Source: Pelodera strongyloides
Taxonomy: Eukaryota > Nematoda > Chromadorea > Rhabditida > Rhabditidae
Assembly (NCBI GenBank): GCA_036852015.1
Contig: JAANDG010000422.1
Span: 62,001-126,000 of the forward strand
Reading direction: 5' to 3'
DNA: 64,000 bases
Shown here: piece after piece, positions 1-13,093 of the stretch
How the letters are laid out: every line of letters begins with the position of its first letter
How positions within the stretch are numbered: the first letter of the stretch is position 1
Notes under the pieces: generated by a model
What the model saw: only the letters and a program-made list of their open reading frames with translations
Told to the model about the DNA's origin: nothing
The model's database searches: none
Position numbers and translations under genes: made by a program

Positions 1-299
1 GCGCTTTTTTCAACCGTCTGCGCCAATTGTGCCCGTGGTCAGGCGCCACTGCAGCACTTATCAAAATCTTGCCTTTCTTCGAACACAATCCATTTCATGT
101 TGACGTAACATCCCTCTACGCGGCAGACATTCCTTCGCTGAAATAAATGCCTTCACTTTACCCCTGCGATCTGAGGTATATGATCTCACGTACGGGGCCA
201 ACGATCATGAGCAACTACTCCAGCCAGGCTGCCACTCTCGACAGAAAAAAAAATGCTTTTGGTGGCAGAACCTTATTCAATTCTAGTTAAAACTGACTA
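1..299. other. No gene seen at left edge
   Basis: Nothing in this stretch is supported as a gene. Short frames occur but show no splice-site context or recognisable motif. The neighbouring tandem duplication begins just to the right. Confidence 0.5.
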
Positions 300-2710
300 C
301 AAACATACATTTATCCTATCCTTGCTCCCACTGCTCCAGCACGTGTTACTCCTCGCACGTCATGCAACGACGATGACGTTGACGTTATTGCTGACGACGA
401 CGTCAGCGATGTTGACGATTCTCTTGCAGCGTCAACCTAAGAATTAAGAATATGGCGGATTCGTCATGTGACGGTCTTTCTTCCAATACTACAGGTGTAC
501 GTGTGTAGGCACCGTGGACACCGTCATCCGCAGTTCTCAGCTCAGATACAAGGGGATTTATATGAAGGTACTCTAATGAAATTATGATTATATATGCAAG
601 TGTAACCACCAATGACCTTATCATCCCCTAACTACGTTCACACTTAATTCTATTATGATTTAGAACAAGAATGTAGATGCAAACCATCGTTGACCACTTC
701 GAGCTCCATAATGGACATTCCACTCAAATGGCGTCCCCATGCACCATCTCGCAAGTCGCACCAGTAGCTCATCATCTCACTGCAATAAAATATGTTCGTG
801 CAAGAAGCCGAAGCTTTTTATAAAAAATAATTTCTTACTGATTCTTATTAACTCCCATCGTTTAACGCAATCTGCTATGCGTTACGCACTCTTGAGAAAC
901 TTGAGAAAATGACTTGAGAAAATAAATTACCCACAGTGTTGCTGATTCTACTCCTAAAGTAACACCAAAATGTCATTATCAGCATTATTTTGATCAATAA
1001 TCAAAGAAAGTGTATGAAAAGCCAACTTCAAAATACCCCTACCGACGCGCTGCATTTTTCATGCAGAAATGTGGCGAAGGGCTGATTTGTCCATTGACGT
1101 CCAAGAAAGAACACTCTCTGGCGTCAATATCAGTTCTGAAATTGGTTTCAATCTGGACATGGTCACTGAACAAAATCTGAAAAAATGCTTACTTACTGCA
1201 AAAATACTCCCCGTGACTCTAAGTGTAAATATTAAGAATATAAGAGTACGCTGCTTGCACACAAAACAGTACTGCAGAATAATCGGCTAATCATCTGCGA
1301 CCCACATACTTTCACATACTTAAAGACCAAAATGCATGAAACCAGGATGATATGTTGAAACCTACTATAAATCGGAACGAGAGGATGCTCACTTGCAATG
1401 TTTCTTCCTCGCACTTCATTCAACGATGTTGCCGTTGACCATAACGTTGACTACGACGTCATCGAAGTTGACGATTCTCTTGCCGCAACAACCTAAGAAT
1501 AAGACTGATACGTGATATGACGGTCTTTCTTTCAGTACTACACGTTTACACACGTGTTTACACATCTTCACTTATCGGTTCATATACAATGGTGAAGCAT
1601 ATTAAAGGGAATATGTAGGCCCTTTTTGAAGTTAAGCTGTATTAATAGAATGCGTGTTGCCCATTAAGGAAACAATAACAAAAGTTGTCTACAATTACCC
1701 ACTTAAAAGAAAATCAATTACAAAGCTCGCCTTTTCCATAGTAAACGCTAATTCGGAACCCTTGCATACATTTGGGTCCGATTGAATAAATTTCAGTTTA
1801 AATCGGCAAATAGCAAGATTCAAGATGCAGCGCATTCCAATTTCGTATTTACATATTCAGTCGCCTATTTAAATTAACGCCTGGTATGGAAACGCTAGTT
1901 TCGCTTTTTTTTTGCTCATTTTGAGTGCCTACATATTCGCTTTAAGGCACTGGAAAACGATGAATGAAATTATGCACATGTACTGTAACTTAGTGACCCT
2001 AGACAACATAATGGCATAATACCTAATGATGACCTGATGGTTTAGAACCACAACATAATGTAGATGCAAATCAACAAGGGCAACCTCTAACTCCATAAGG
2101 AACAATCTCCTCAAATGGGGGTCCTCCAGTTTCTCCTCTTGTAAGTTGATCACGTGATCAAGTCTTCAGTGGTTGCCCAGTAGATTATCATGACGTTACT
2201 GAAACATAATATTTATTCTCCTAAAGATGACTTACTAATCTAAAAAGCTCAGACTATGCAAACACCTAGGCTTGCATTGTTTTCTACTTTCTGCTTCTTA
2301 CTAAAAAACTGACGCCGCAATGCGTCATGCGTTACGCATTGTCATGTGCGCAAGCAAATTATGCACAGTAATTCTGATTCTGATTACTAAAGTAGCATAA
2401 AAAAGGCATTGAAACAATTCCGTTTTTTTTCGATCATTAATGAACTCAAGATGCATGAAGACCAGAACTACTTATTTTCCTCTGATTTGAACAACGCCTT
2501 GAAATCTCCTACACTCCTAAACTGACGTGTCATGCTCTACTTGTGGATAAATGGCGACGCGTTGATTTATCCAAAGGGTCAGTAGATATGCGTGCGTCAA
2601 TCTGAAGACGGTTTCTGCAGGAAGCCTGAAACAGATGCGTATCATATCATTGTAACAAAATACTGTCCCGAGTTTTAAAAACGGACTTGAATATTTTTGC
2701 GAGCACACCG
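300..2710. repeat. Diverged tandem duplication, about 1.0-1.4 kb units
   Basis: Several stretches in 300-1290 recur in order in 1340-2710. A GACGTTGACG-like block ending in GTTGACGATTCTCTTGC is at about 310-430 and 1395-1490. A block with ATGTAGATGCAAA...CTCCATAA is at about 670-710 and 2050-2100. A block with ATGCGTTACGCA is at about 875 and 2325. The second unit is longer mainly because a MITE sits inside it. A weaker third copy may begin near 3040. On the minus strand an exon-like frame at about 1105-1230 (after TTTTTCAG) is open, but its counterpart at 2560-2690 has early stops, so the duplicated segment may be a decaying gene. No function can be assigned. Confidence 0.6.
1602..1945. mobile_element. 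TTAA MITE, family B, copy 1
   Basis: A 344-bp element bounded by TTAA at both ends with inverted termini TTAAAGGGAATATGTAGGC and the complement of GCCTACATATTCGCTTTAA. It has no coding capacity. An almost identical copy lies at 31611-31951; the few differences include a 3-bp indel and single substitutions. TTAA target duplication and short palindromic structure fit the PALTTAA/piggyBac-type MITEs known from Caenorhabditis; that assignment is inferred. Confidence 0.85.
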
Positions 2711-2726
2711 GTTTAGAGTAAGAGCA

Positions 2727-2870
2727 TTAAAGCGAAATACCGGCTGGTTTTTGAAACACATCGAGTACACCAGCATTCATACGCAGCTTATGCAAACAAA
2801 CATAAATTAGAATACAAAATCGAGCTAAAATCGAGCAAATTAGCATAAACAGGCCGGTATTTCGCTTTAA
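2727..2870. mobile_element. TTAA MITE, family A, copy 1
   Basis: A 144-bp element with TTAA at both ends and inverted termini TTAAAGCGAAATACCGGC / GCCGGTATTTCGCTTTAA. The interior is AT-rich and noncoding. Relatives are at 10631-10794 and, degraded, near 42326-42427. Confidence 0.85.
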
Positions 2871-4569
2871 AAGTTTAAAATCCCTCTCTCAGACATCAAT
2901 TACGTCACCCCGGTCGCCTATGAGTTTCCAATATAATTTATTCGAATTTCTGTCAAATGCGCTTCGCTTTTTGTGTGTAAACTATTAAAATTAGCACCTC
3001 AAAAATCTGTAAACCGCAATCTCTAAAGGGAGTCCATTTTCTCGCTATCCTGTGGAAGTACAACGTGCGCCGCTCATGTCACTGCAACAAAACATTCCTT
3101 TTTTATAAGAAGCTCAGTAATTAAGTGAAAGCGCGATTTCTTATGGTTGCGCACACACAATAACTGCATCATACGCACATTTTCATCTACGCACATTTTT
3201 TCGTGAACATATAATTTTTGTCTCATGAACCGCGCCGCCGCGCACCTTATTCAAAACACACGCCATGTACTTCCAACATAAACTTCTCAACAAAGTGACA
3301 CAATTAGTTCTTTTGACCAAATTATCAACAAAAATGTATCCAAACCAGCATTATTATCCTTTATGATGAAATGCTGAACAAGGAAAGCGATTGTCCAGAA
3401 TTCCGTGCGATTTGTCTGAAAAGCTAAGGTCAAACGTGGTGGAGCTCACGTGGGAAAAATTACTACGTTTGTAAGTTGGTCTACTTTTCTCTAACTCAGA
3501 GGAAAACTATCATCCCCATTGAATATATTTATCACTATACTCAAAGTACTACGAAGGGCAAGTGTGCTGACTGACTGTATTAACAATGAAGAATTGAAGA
3601 AGTGTATTTCTCCGTTGCAGTCAATAACTACACACTACACAGTGTCCGATACACGCATCACGAAAAATTTACGCTTTACCATACTAAATGCGGCGTAGCG
3701 CTAATTCTCATATTCGCATGAGGTTACGTTACATTGTCGTGATAAATCAGTGCTAATCAAACAGAATTTTTAATCTTAACCACATGATTGAACTAATGGA
3801 ACCAATCAGAACTCACAATTCGGAATGAAAATTGAGGGGCGTGAAGGTCTAATGATCCGTTGTACAAGAGACCCGTTCCTCGACGGCATCGGATTCAGAG
3901 AGTGCAGTGCTCAATTACTTGTTTTAATTTCTTTGCTCTAAGGGTTGCTAATAATCGCACATTCGTCACACTTTTGAAGGAAAACCAGGGTAAGTTAATC
4001 ATTCCAGCTGCTAGAAAATCCCCCGAAGTCGCGGAGTCATGACGGGTTTAAAGATGCCAACAACAATTTGGAGGCTAACAAGTCAGGTCATCATGCGAAC
4101 CAAGTTACTGTGGCCTACGTGTGCATTCCACCTCAAACGGAAATCCTGCTACTCCAACTCTCCATACATCGTAATTAAGATCAACACGATAACAAAGGTT
4201 TGCTATAACATACCATGACACAAGTGTGGAATCCCCTTCTGTCGTGCCAATGGAGATTTTCCTTTGTCCTTTTTGACTTCTTGACGTCGTGCACATCTCA
4301 AACCATACATCCGAACATCCTGCTTACGGTATCTGAGAATACAAACAATTAGCACAATTTAAACCAAACTCAAAACGACATGCGAGAGTGCATGTATGTG
4401 AAGCACGAGATCTGAAAATGTGTAGATTGCCTGAAAATTTTCATTAGTTCATTCAAAAGCCCTCTCATTCGATTTGCATAAAAGCCCTCACTTTCACCAC
4501 TTTACACAGATAAAGAAAACGGAAATAAAATAACAACGATGACCAAAAAAGCTGAAATATTGATTAGTA
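2871..4569. other. Intergenic, no supported gene
   Basis: AT-rich sequence. A short part near 3040-3130 resembles the duplicated unit at 0.3-2.7 kb. Isolated open frames at 3860-4042 (plus) and 4105-4296 (minus) are about 60 codons each; donor-like GT sites occur but no partner exon fits in phase. I see no reliable gene here. Confidence 0.45.
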
Positions 4570-5050
4570 TAATGAGCATATCCCCCTAGGGAGATTGACC
4601 TGAAAATCAAGATTACCACCTAAAAGACACCCAACCATCAGGTGGGCAAGCGAGACAAGCCCTGGCCCGCAGGGGTGCCAGTGACAACCCAACCCCTTTG
4701 AGGAAAGGCACCACAACGGTGGACGCCACCAGAAACAAGAACGCAAACTACTAGGCTTACAGACAAAATGTGTGCAGGAGTCACCCGGTTATCGGTCCAC
4801 CAAACGGTCACCGAGAGGCCGTTGTTAGGTCACGAATCAATTATAAAAAAGCCAATCAATGAATAACGAGGCAACAAACTCAAAAGGGAGGAAACCCCAG
4901 TCTTATATACAGAGTCCAAGACTCCCTACAGTAGATGCAAGCAATTGGGAAATAGAACATAGTGATCAAATAAATAGAAGGGAAAATAACAGAGTAATAA
5001 ACTGAATATTCTCTACAGAGAGAATCGAACACAACTCGCCACAGTGTCCG

Positions 5051-5082
<32 letters not shown>

Positions 5083-5161
5083 CATCCTCCTCCGAGGAGG
5101 CCACCCCCTTCCGGAGGATTCTATCTTCCCTCTCTCTCTCTCTTTCTTTCTTCTCTCTCTT

Positions 5162-5242
<81 letters not shown>

Positions 5243-5990
5243 CACTGCGAGTTGTGCAAGATATAAATAAACGAGTAGTAAGGCCTAATAAAAACTAAGT
5301 TATAAAAGGTCAATGATATTTACAGTAATATTTACAAGTATGTATGTACAACCCTACCTATATACAACGAGATGTAGGGGTTAGTTTTTTTAACTAGTTG
5401 CCCTCCCACCCACGTACCTTATAATAACGAGTAAACTATATACAATATTTACAAAGTATGTACAAATATAACGAGTAGTGGTAAGTCAGTATTCGTAAGT
5501 CAATAATAGGAACGAATGTGAAATATTTACAAAATGTACAACCCTACCTATATACAACAAAGTGTAGGGGTTAGTTTTTTTTAACTAGTTGCCCTCCCAC
5601 CCACGTACCTTTAAATAAACGAGTAAACTATATACACTATTTACAAACTATATACAGGTTTATCTACATACAATTAAATGTAACGAGTAATGGGTAATTA
5701 TTAACTAGCGTTTAAGTATTTACATATATACAGCCCTCCTTTTCAATAAATATTTATATTTACAAGTAGTATTTACATATGTACAAGGGGATATTTAAGC
5801 GAGTAAGAGATAAACTAGTAAAGGTGAGTAAACAGTCAGTATTCTAGTGAGTGCGAATATGTACAGGCCTAGGCTCTCTCTCACTATAATTGTTATTTCT
5901 TCGCATCGTCCTCCGACAATGCCAACCCCTTCCGGAGCATACTAAATATTTAAAAGAAAATATTCGCATCCACTAGAATTCTACAGCTTT
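4570..5990. repeat. Dispersed CT-rich repeat, copy 1, with internal near-tandem units
   Basis: The left part shares ordered blocks with 35150-35720: ATGAGCATATCCCC, GTAGATGYARGYAATTGGG, and CTGAATATTCTCTAC followed by a (CT)n run. After the (CT)n run come two near-tandem units of about 170-180 bp containing TGTAGGGGTTAGTTTTTTT and GTTGCCCTCCCACCCACG (about 5370 and 5565), with ACGAGTAAAC spacers. Near 5890-5945 the motif TCTTCGCATC...CCCCTTCCGGAG from 5080-5125 recurs. No reverse transcriptase or transposase is visible. It could be an LTR-like or nonautonomous element. Confidence 0.6.
5050..5236. repeat. (CT)n microsatellite
   Basis: Two blocks of nearly pure CT dinucleotide separated by a unique stretch containing CGCATCCTCCTCCGAGG. 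The long Ser/Leu or Arg/Glu frames across it on both strands are products of the dinucleotide run. Confidence 0.95.
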
Positions 5991-6117
5991 CTTCACCTTC
6001 ACAGACTATGTTCACATATTTTTTTTTTCAAATAAAGGAGCCTACTGCCGACTTCAAGGTGGTCGCAGGGCCAAGAGCAGTTTCAACTGTGCGACGAACG
6101 ACGAACTTTCTGGTGCA

Positions 6118-6690
6118 TTAGGCTGCGCGAGGTCGGGGTCGTACTTCTTGTCGCCGGTCGTCTCCAAAGCTCCAAAACTGGAGCAGGACGCTGGAAATAA
6201 TTAGTATATAAATTCCAATAGTACAATAAAAGCTGACCACTAAAACGAAAAAGCGGAACATGAAGCCGAATAAATGTCGCTCAGAAGAAGAAGACGTGCC
6301 GCAGAGATGAGACGTACCCCTTGAGACACACTTAGCGCTCAAAAAGCGAGCCTGATGCGCAACTGACGCTGACTCGCGGCTCCTATGGCGCTCACGAACC
6401 GCCCTGGCGCACTTGTGGCGCACCTCTGGCACACTTGTGGTGCATCTCGCGGGGCAACTCGTCTGACGCATATGCGGCGCACCTCTGACACACACTCGAC
6501 GCACATCTGTCACATTGCGGCGCACGTGCCGCACAATTGTGGCGCACATGTGGCATATTGACAAATGCACAAACAAGCCCCGCTTTAACTGCACTGCGAC
6601 GGCACTTTCTTCGCAACAGTTTTTAGTTATGAACGACGTGTAAAAAACGAACCACAATAGCGCGGAGAAGCAACGTTTTTTCGTGCTCAT
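6118..6690 (-). other. Open frame of 190 codons through a GCGCAC repeat; doubtful gene
   Basis: An ATG-initiated frame encodes a hydrophobic signal-like N-terminus (residues about 8-24, starting MSTKKRCFSALL). An Arg/Cys/His-rich middle of repeated VRH-RR/VRRVC-like units follows, and then a strongly hydrophobic segment near residues 140-170 that could span a membrane. The middle is written by a GC-rich degenerate repeat (motif GGCGCACNTGTGGCGCAC, about 6370-6560) that recurs elsewhere in the window in noncoding places. Such repeats often stay open by chance because they lack stop triplets. No splice partners were found. I list it because the signal and membrane segments flank the repeat, but it is probably not a conserved gene. 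Confidence 0.25.
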
Positions 6691-6831
6691 TTCCGCGGGT
6701 TCCGGTAACTAGCGGGCTCGAGGAAGGCTCCGTGTTTGCCATCCGTGTTGAGTTCACTAAACTTCATAAATATAGATTTCCTAATAGATTCAGAATAAAC
6801 AAATAAAACGTGATCCGGGAAAAGATCTTAC

Positions 6832-7329
6832 CACAATATCGATTCCAAGATTGGCACCGGTTGGATGTCCCGGTGGTCCCATGTGAAAGATCCCGGTCTC
6901 TGGGTGGTCCAAGCAGAGTCCAGGATGTGTCAGGCGGTGCTTTGCACTTGGTCGATATCTATAAGATCTTATTATCTATATCTGGAAAGAAAAGTGAGCT
7001 TTGCAGAATAAAGAATATAACAAAAAAGCGCTAAATTAACCCATCTTGGTTGATGAATTGGACCATAAGCGAGAGGTAAACGGTGGTGTTTATTTCTATA
7101 ATCCCCTCAAAAACAAGGCGTGATATGCACACCTGGCTTTGTATAGGAGAGGAGAAAATATGGTATTCAAATACACTTTTCTTGATGCTTTAACAAACAA
7201 AAAAAGAGTTGTGAACAGTTTACCTTTCATAAACCATGCAAATGGTCACGAGAGGAACCAGTCCTTCAGTGGTCCGGAAGCCAAGTGCGGTTTGGCGATC
7301 GGACAATTGCCAGCCATCAAGATGATAGG
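6832..7329 (-). CDS. Partial gene of unknown function, two in-phase exons
   Basis: Exons 7224-7329 and 6832-6958 have acceptor and donor sites and join in phase 2 (AG|A gives Arg). The upstream exon reads YHLDGWQLSDRQ... to ...TICMVYE, the downstream one YRPSAKHRLTHPG..., HPETGIFHMGPPGHPTG and ends LGIDIV before GTAAGA. The upstream exon needs a phase-1 partner, which I could not place: a candidate exon at 7736-7895 is open for 52 codons but ends in TGA next to its best donor. No downstream terminal exon was found. The Gly/Pro/His-rich stretch matches no family I recognise. It is the most gene-like member of the exon cluster extending to about 14.7 kb. Confidence 0.4.
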
Positions 7330-10300
7330 CTAAAATTAGAGATATAAAATCCAATAATGTACGTTACTATGTGGAAAAAAAGTCAAAATTGTAAAAAAAG
7401 CCGGTCTAAAACACACCAATAAGGTAACAAAATCAGCTAGTCAATAGTTTACCTTTCAACGGTCAGTGGCCTATGGATTAAGACGTTAGGCGTTCAGTGG
7501 CCAAATATCTCGCAGAACATGCGCAGATTTTCATCTTATCAAGCACATTGCGAACTTCTCAGTGGAGCCCATACCATAAGTGCGGAGGGAAGAAACAGCT
7601 GCGAATGGCGGTCGTACTTATAGCACATAGCAGGATCTAAAATACGAAATTGTTACTTTTTGAACAAAAGTGTCAAAACCCCTCGTTTCTAAAGCACCCT
7701 TGTTCAGTCGGGAACACGATTCTCCAATCATTTACCTCAAGAACCGCATCGTTCGTCAGAGGACCCGGGTTGAATACAGTCTGGCGGGCGGAATTCTTCT
7801 AGCGCCTGTGACGTTGTCCATCCTCTCAAATGCGCTGCAATCTTATCCCATGTGCGGAAGTTGGCATTTGGAAAGCGTACTTGCAACGCCTGCATCTGAA
7901 AGCACAGAGTTATCTCTCAAGATGAGGAAAATTGGATTCCATACAGTAAAAAACACAGAATACAATGAAGGAAACGTACTTCGCAGCTACTTTACCTTTC
8001 ATAAACCAATCGTTAAATTATCGAGTTATGAAAATCTTGTGAGTTCACAATGCTATAGAAAAGGAGGATGGTTCTTACCGTTCTCGCCGTAGCTGTTGTC
8101 TCTGCCCAGCATTTGTGTGGAGTGATCCGCATCATTGCTGTCGACCAACTAAACATGAGATAAATCCAGTATAACTTCTTACAAACAGGCTGTACCAACT
8201 GAAAGAAAGGCGGCTAACTCCTTTTGTTGTGCCGCGGGTGCGCTACAAGCCTGAGCGAACAATTGTGGACGAGCGGCAATCGTATGCTTTTCGCTCACCC
8301 CTCGCGCACTCTCCGCTCACTGACTTCCCAAAAAGGACAAGATTTATATCTATCCATAGTTGCGGCAACCCACCATTTTCAATCACGGTGGTATTCTTGC
8401 GCCGATATGAGGACGCATCTAAATCCCGTCGGTAGTTCTGGAGTGGACAACAGGGAAACCGCAATCAGCCGCTCGTATTCTTGCTCTAAATTTAGTAAAT
8501 AAGTAATCAATATTTTACGTTTCAATCGTTTATCTAAAATCCAAGTGTTTTTCTAAAAGAATACATTAATTATCATTATAAGACAAAACTCACGTTTCTC
8601 AAATGAAAAGTAGTGTGGACACTCAAAGACAAAGACACATCATTTACCTCATTCATAAAGCTTCGAATTTCGTTGTCCTTTGTACTCAATAATTGGAAGG
8701 TTCCTCGATTCCTTGTCTCAGAGTTCGACAGCGATTCTGGCCTCATTTTCTCAGTGCAAAACATTTGTCCATTGCTTATATCCGACATCGCCAGTCAACT
8801 AAAAATAAGTGAGATTATAACGAGAAATTAAATTTTTACTATACATGTTATTAAACACATGAAAATAACAATCGATGTATTCAGTTCAAAGAACGTTCAT
8901 CGACTATAATCGTCATATGTCGCGCTCGAGACATACGGCGCAAAATATTACCACACTATTTTAGAGGTAGGTTTGGTTGTTCAAAGAACGTCCACCCGCA
9001 ATACGCCGCAAGAGACGTTCACTTGTTTATATCGAAAATCCAAAAGGATTTGGTGCGAGAGCAAAGAACGTTCGTCTAAATAAATTCGCGAAAGCCTATT
9101 AGTACCCTATTTTAGTCAAATTTTTTCGATGGTCCGAGCAATTCGTTTTAGCAATGGTGTACGTTGATGAGTTCTAGCATCATGTTGATATGCGTTTGTT
9201 TGATTTATTACCATTAATTAAACGTCTATGTACTTTTTCACCCAAGATGAAGAAAACAAACCAGCTAGCCCAAATTCGCAAACGCATAACGTAAGCATTG
9301 GCAAAAAATTTTTACCCAAATTCTAAATATAGCAAATCTTACCGTAACCAATTGCTCCAAACTGCAGAAGGAGATCCACCAGAATTGAACTGAAGTCAAT
9401 ATCCTCCCCTGATGTTTGACAGCAAACTAAACATAAATCAAATATAATACATTCTCTTATTTTGCTTTTTTTGTTAGTTAATAAGGAGTTATATAAAGAG
9501 CAAAAAGTCGAAATTGCAAAATGCATTATCTTTACATCTGTCTATTCTATGAAAGTCGTGAAAATCTCACCTTTAGCAATAATCCAAATCATTATCCATC
9601 GATCCGTTACAATATCGAGAAACGGACGGCTACCGATTCAGCATGCTTTCGGAACTTCTGCAAATGTATTCAGCATTTAAAGATTATATTATATCCGATT
9701 CAAACATCAGCTCCTTCTGAAAACGAAGAAGTGAGCATGATTTTTTTCTCTAAAAGCAGCGGCAATAACAGTGAAGTTCAGGATGAGTAGCACTGACTTC
9801 AATTCCAAAGACTATACTAATATATAAAATTACATACCTTGAACGAAAATTCCACTCTTCCCTCTTTTATTTTCCTGCGATTCTTTCAGACCACTGTCAA
9901 TTGAGCCGCACCACAGAAAAACGCTCCAGTTGATGCGTAATCACGTCTAAATTAACAATTAATGAAATAATGAAGCAAGATATCAGTTAGTCAATAAAAT
10001 AACAATGAAGCATATGAGAAAACTAATTATTATGGAAAACAAATTGAATGAGTATACATAGAAAGAAAAGAGTGAGAAGTTAAGGATTTTTTTGGAAATG
10101 AAACATGACTTCCATGGCTTGCAAATTAGCATACCAAACGCGCGCGCCAAATTTTGCATATTCCGAAGTGGAAATTAAATTAGCATATGGGGACAAACCA
10201 TCTGGTTAGATATTGATTCAGAAACTATAGGTCAAAAGTCAAAGCAATTACCTCAACACGAAGACCAAATCTTGGTGACATATTCGAATCACGAAAAGTG
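7330..10300 (-). pseudogene. Cluster of related, partly decayed exons
   Basis: Several minus-strand segments have good splice sites and open frames, while neighbours carry stops. The open ones are 8079-8148 (starts LVDSNDADHSTQM, phase 0 to 1) and 9343-9426 (CCQTSGEDIDFSSILVD, phase 1 to 1). A segment ending in TTTATGAATGAG before a GTAAAT donor lies at about 8650-8790. Similar exon ends (TATGAAAG or TATGAATGAG before the donor) recur at 7224, 7998, 8650, 13609 and 14620, which shows repeated duplication of one unit. Segment 7453-7636 is closed in all three frames. I cannot link these into a single protein; they are probably remnants of a tandem gene family. Confidence 0.4.
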
Positions 10301-10630
10301 GACGTATAGAATCACTTTGAAAAATGGGACCTGTTCCGACCTTGTTCTCAGCTCGAAGTAGAGAAGAAGGACTAAAATGAGCAATTATAAGTTGCCTGGG
10401 TTTCAGCACTAACATCGCACTCGCCTGTAGGATTGCACACCTCACGCACAAACTGTGAGCACTCCTGGCACGCCAAACGCGCCAGTGGTTCCCCAAAAAC
10501 GTTTAATTAGGGTTGACTGCATAATAAACGTTTATTTATATTTTAATGATTCAGTACAAAGTTGCAATAAATCCGGGAAATAGGCAACTTTCGAGTTGTG
10601 CTTTACTTTAATCTTTAATTTTAGCCCTTT

Positions 10631-10794
10631 TTAAGCGAAATACCAGCCGGTTTTTCAAACGCATCGTGGACAACTGAATTCTTACGAATTTATGACAATT
10701 TGCTCGAATTTCTAATTATGCCTATTCGCATAAGCAGCATGGGAATGCTGGCGTACTCGACGTGTTTCAAAAACCGACCAGTATTTCGCTTTAA
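10631..10794. mobile_element. TTAA MITE, family A, copy 2
   Basis: A 164-bp element with TTAA at both ends and inverted termini AAGCGAAATACCAGCCGG / CCGACCAGTATTTCGCTT. Its interior is noncoding. It has diverged from the copy at 2727-2870 but is clearly of the same family. Confidence 0.8.
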
Positions 10795-13060
10795 TGGTGA
10801 ATTAAGAAACGAAACATTTAAAATATTGATAATCACTTACAGTAATCAATTGTGAGACCGCTCCCAGGGCACATTTCTTAACGGCCAATCAAAAATCCGG
10901 TGTCGTCCAATTGCAAACATCGTAGCATATCAGTCGACCTTCTAAACATTAGAAGTGAATTGTAGTAATACTGAAATGAAACCCGAATGCACTTGGGAAA
11001 CTATGTAGTCGCCGGGCAGAAACAGTTCCGACACAGCAGTATGACGGACATCCTGGAGGTTGAGCCGCAGATGCACCAAAATTTTGTCAATGCGCGATAG
11101 GATCGCCACTAGAGCGCGGCAAGTGCGCCTTAGGTGAGCCAAGTGGAAATGTATTCTTTGCGCTTTTCGAAAATCTTATGGCACACCAGGGGTAGTATTG
11201 CACATGCTTCACAAAGGATTATCTTTAAAAACGCACCATTTTCCTTTGACCGCAATGAAATTCTGGCGCCGTAACAAGCGCTCTACCCAAAATCCGACGT
11301 CAATGCACGGGAGTGTGAAACCGCAACTCCAACAGTCGTCTTCTATCCTCATCTAAATTTAGCAAACATTAGGATTCACTCCCCGCGCTCCTTTGGACAA
11401 TTAATTCTTCGTACTAGTAATAGTTCTGAGGCCATATTCACCACTGAATTCCCCACGGGGATTTACCCGTCTATCTCTCTGCGTGTCTCACATTACAATA
11501 CTATTTTCGGTCCCCAGGGAATATTTCCCCGAAGGAAGCGGAGTGGTGAATATGGCCTCAGATCACACTAAATTGTAAAGACGCAGTATGTACCTCATTG
11601 GACAGCATTGACGCAGGGAGTCTCTTGTGGCATTTTCGAACCACGATTTCATCAGTTCTGGATCAATTTCTCGGTGCAAAGGATATGTCCATTTCTCACA
11701 TTGGACAAGTGACATTCAACTAAAATAAAATAAAAATGGATTATTAACTCTTAAATCGCTTCTACTCACTGAAAAGTCAAAGAAGGTCCATATATCGTGA
11801 GTATGAATTCGCAATATCCGCCGCAAAAAAACTACTGTACATAAATTCCAACACCTGGGTTGAATAATTGTTTTGTGTAATAGTTCACAAATAATTTAGT
11901 TGAGCCACATTTCCGCCTAATATTTTTTTTTTCAATTCCTTTCGTCAAAGAGGCGGGTTATTTTTTTTTCGGAATTATTAAGAAAGCACTGGAATGATTT
12001 TGTACGTTTGTTTAAGTAATCATTTCTAGTCGCATATTTGTTTGATCCCAAATGAAGGACAAACAGCAGCACAAAGGTACAAGTGCTTTTAGTCAAACAG
12101 TAATTAACTGGAGCTTACCGTAGGCAATTCCTGCCACTCGAGCGGCCACATTTCTGGAGGATTAGGCAAAAATACAGTGGTCCACATTCTCACGGTAATC
12201 AACACTCACGAGAGCCAATCAACTGAAAATATGTGAAAATATTACGAGAAATCAACTCTGTTACGCCTTTTGAACATAAATACGTAGCGCTTATAAGCAA
12301 AATCGTTCGAAGAATAATTTGTGTACAAAGAACGGTCATCATCTATTCAAATGGTGCTTTGTGAGCTCACAAAATAGCAGGCGAGTCAGCACTATTTTTA
12401 TGTGCCGAAGTTTTTCAGCCTGCGAGCTGTCATTTTTCAGGCAAGATAAAGAAAGTAGCAGAGTCTTCGTAAATTGATCTAAACGTATTAAGCTTATTTT
12501 AGAACATGTTTTATAATTAATAGGTAGATGAGCCTAGAGCCTTATATGGGCAATAATTAACACTAGTTAGTTTCAATATATGTTTCAAATATATGCAAGT
12601 GTATGTTTCTTGACGAATAGCAAAAAAAAAATCTTTTTTTCGAGAACGTATGTCTGAACAAAACTCAAGATGGTAATCACTTCCAATAAAGTTACGTACC
12701 TCATCAAAGAAAATTTCACATTTCAGCAGGTTTCGGCCAGAATTCGATCGTGAAGTATCGTCATGATTACATTGAGGCGCTTCCGTGTCCGTCAAGGATA
12801 ATCAATAATCAGCCAACGATGTTCTTCGTAACTTAACCTAGACTAATTAAGCTTATTTGTTGATTAAACATATTTTAGATGCGAATCCAACCTAGCCAAA
12901 CCAAAAAGGGTTAGGCTGCGCCTAGCCCCAATTAGGTAATACTTACCGCTGGTCGTAATTAACTTCAATATATGTTAGTGCAAGATTCTCAACGAATTGG
13001 CAAAAATGATATTTCGAGAACACATTCGGTCAAGATCAGCATTCAATATGAGAATTATTT
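10795..13060 (-). pseudogene. Second block of the decaying exon cluster
   Basis: The segment 11590-11720 starts after TATTTTAG with TTGAATGTCACTTG and contains GGACATATCCTTTGCAC. It aligns with 8645-8790 (TTGACTGGCG, GGACAAATGTTTTGCAC), so these are paralogous exons. The noncoding stretch 11180-11365 likewise matches 8360-8490, ending in CTAAATTTAG in both. Segment 12705-12795 (minus) ends CEIFFDE before GTACGT and matches the exon at 13094-13199. Many copies have stops or lack partners. The arrangement suggests tandem duplication followed by decay; function is unknown. Confidence 0.4.
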
Positions 13061-13093
13061 TCGAAAAATGTAATAATGCATACAATTCCATAC

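Noticed and set aside
4880..5298. Long Arg/Glu and Ser/Leu frames
   Set aside because: Produced by the (CT)n microsatellite read in different frames and strands.
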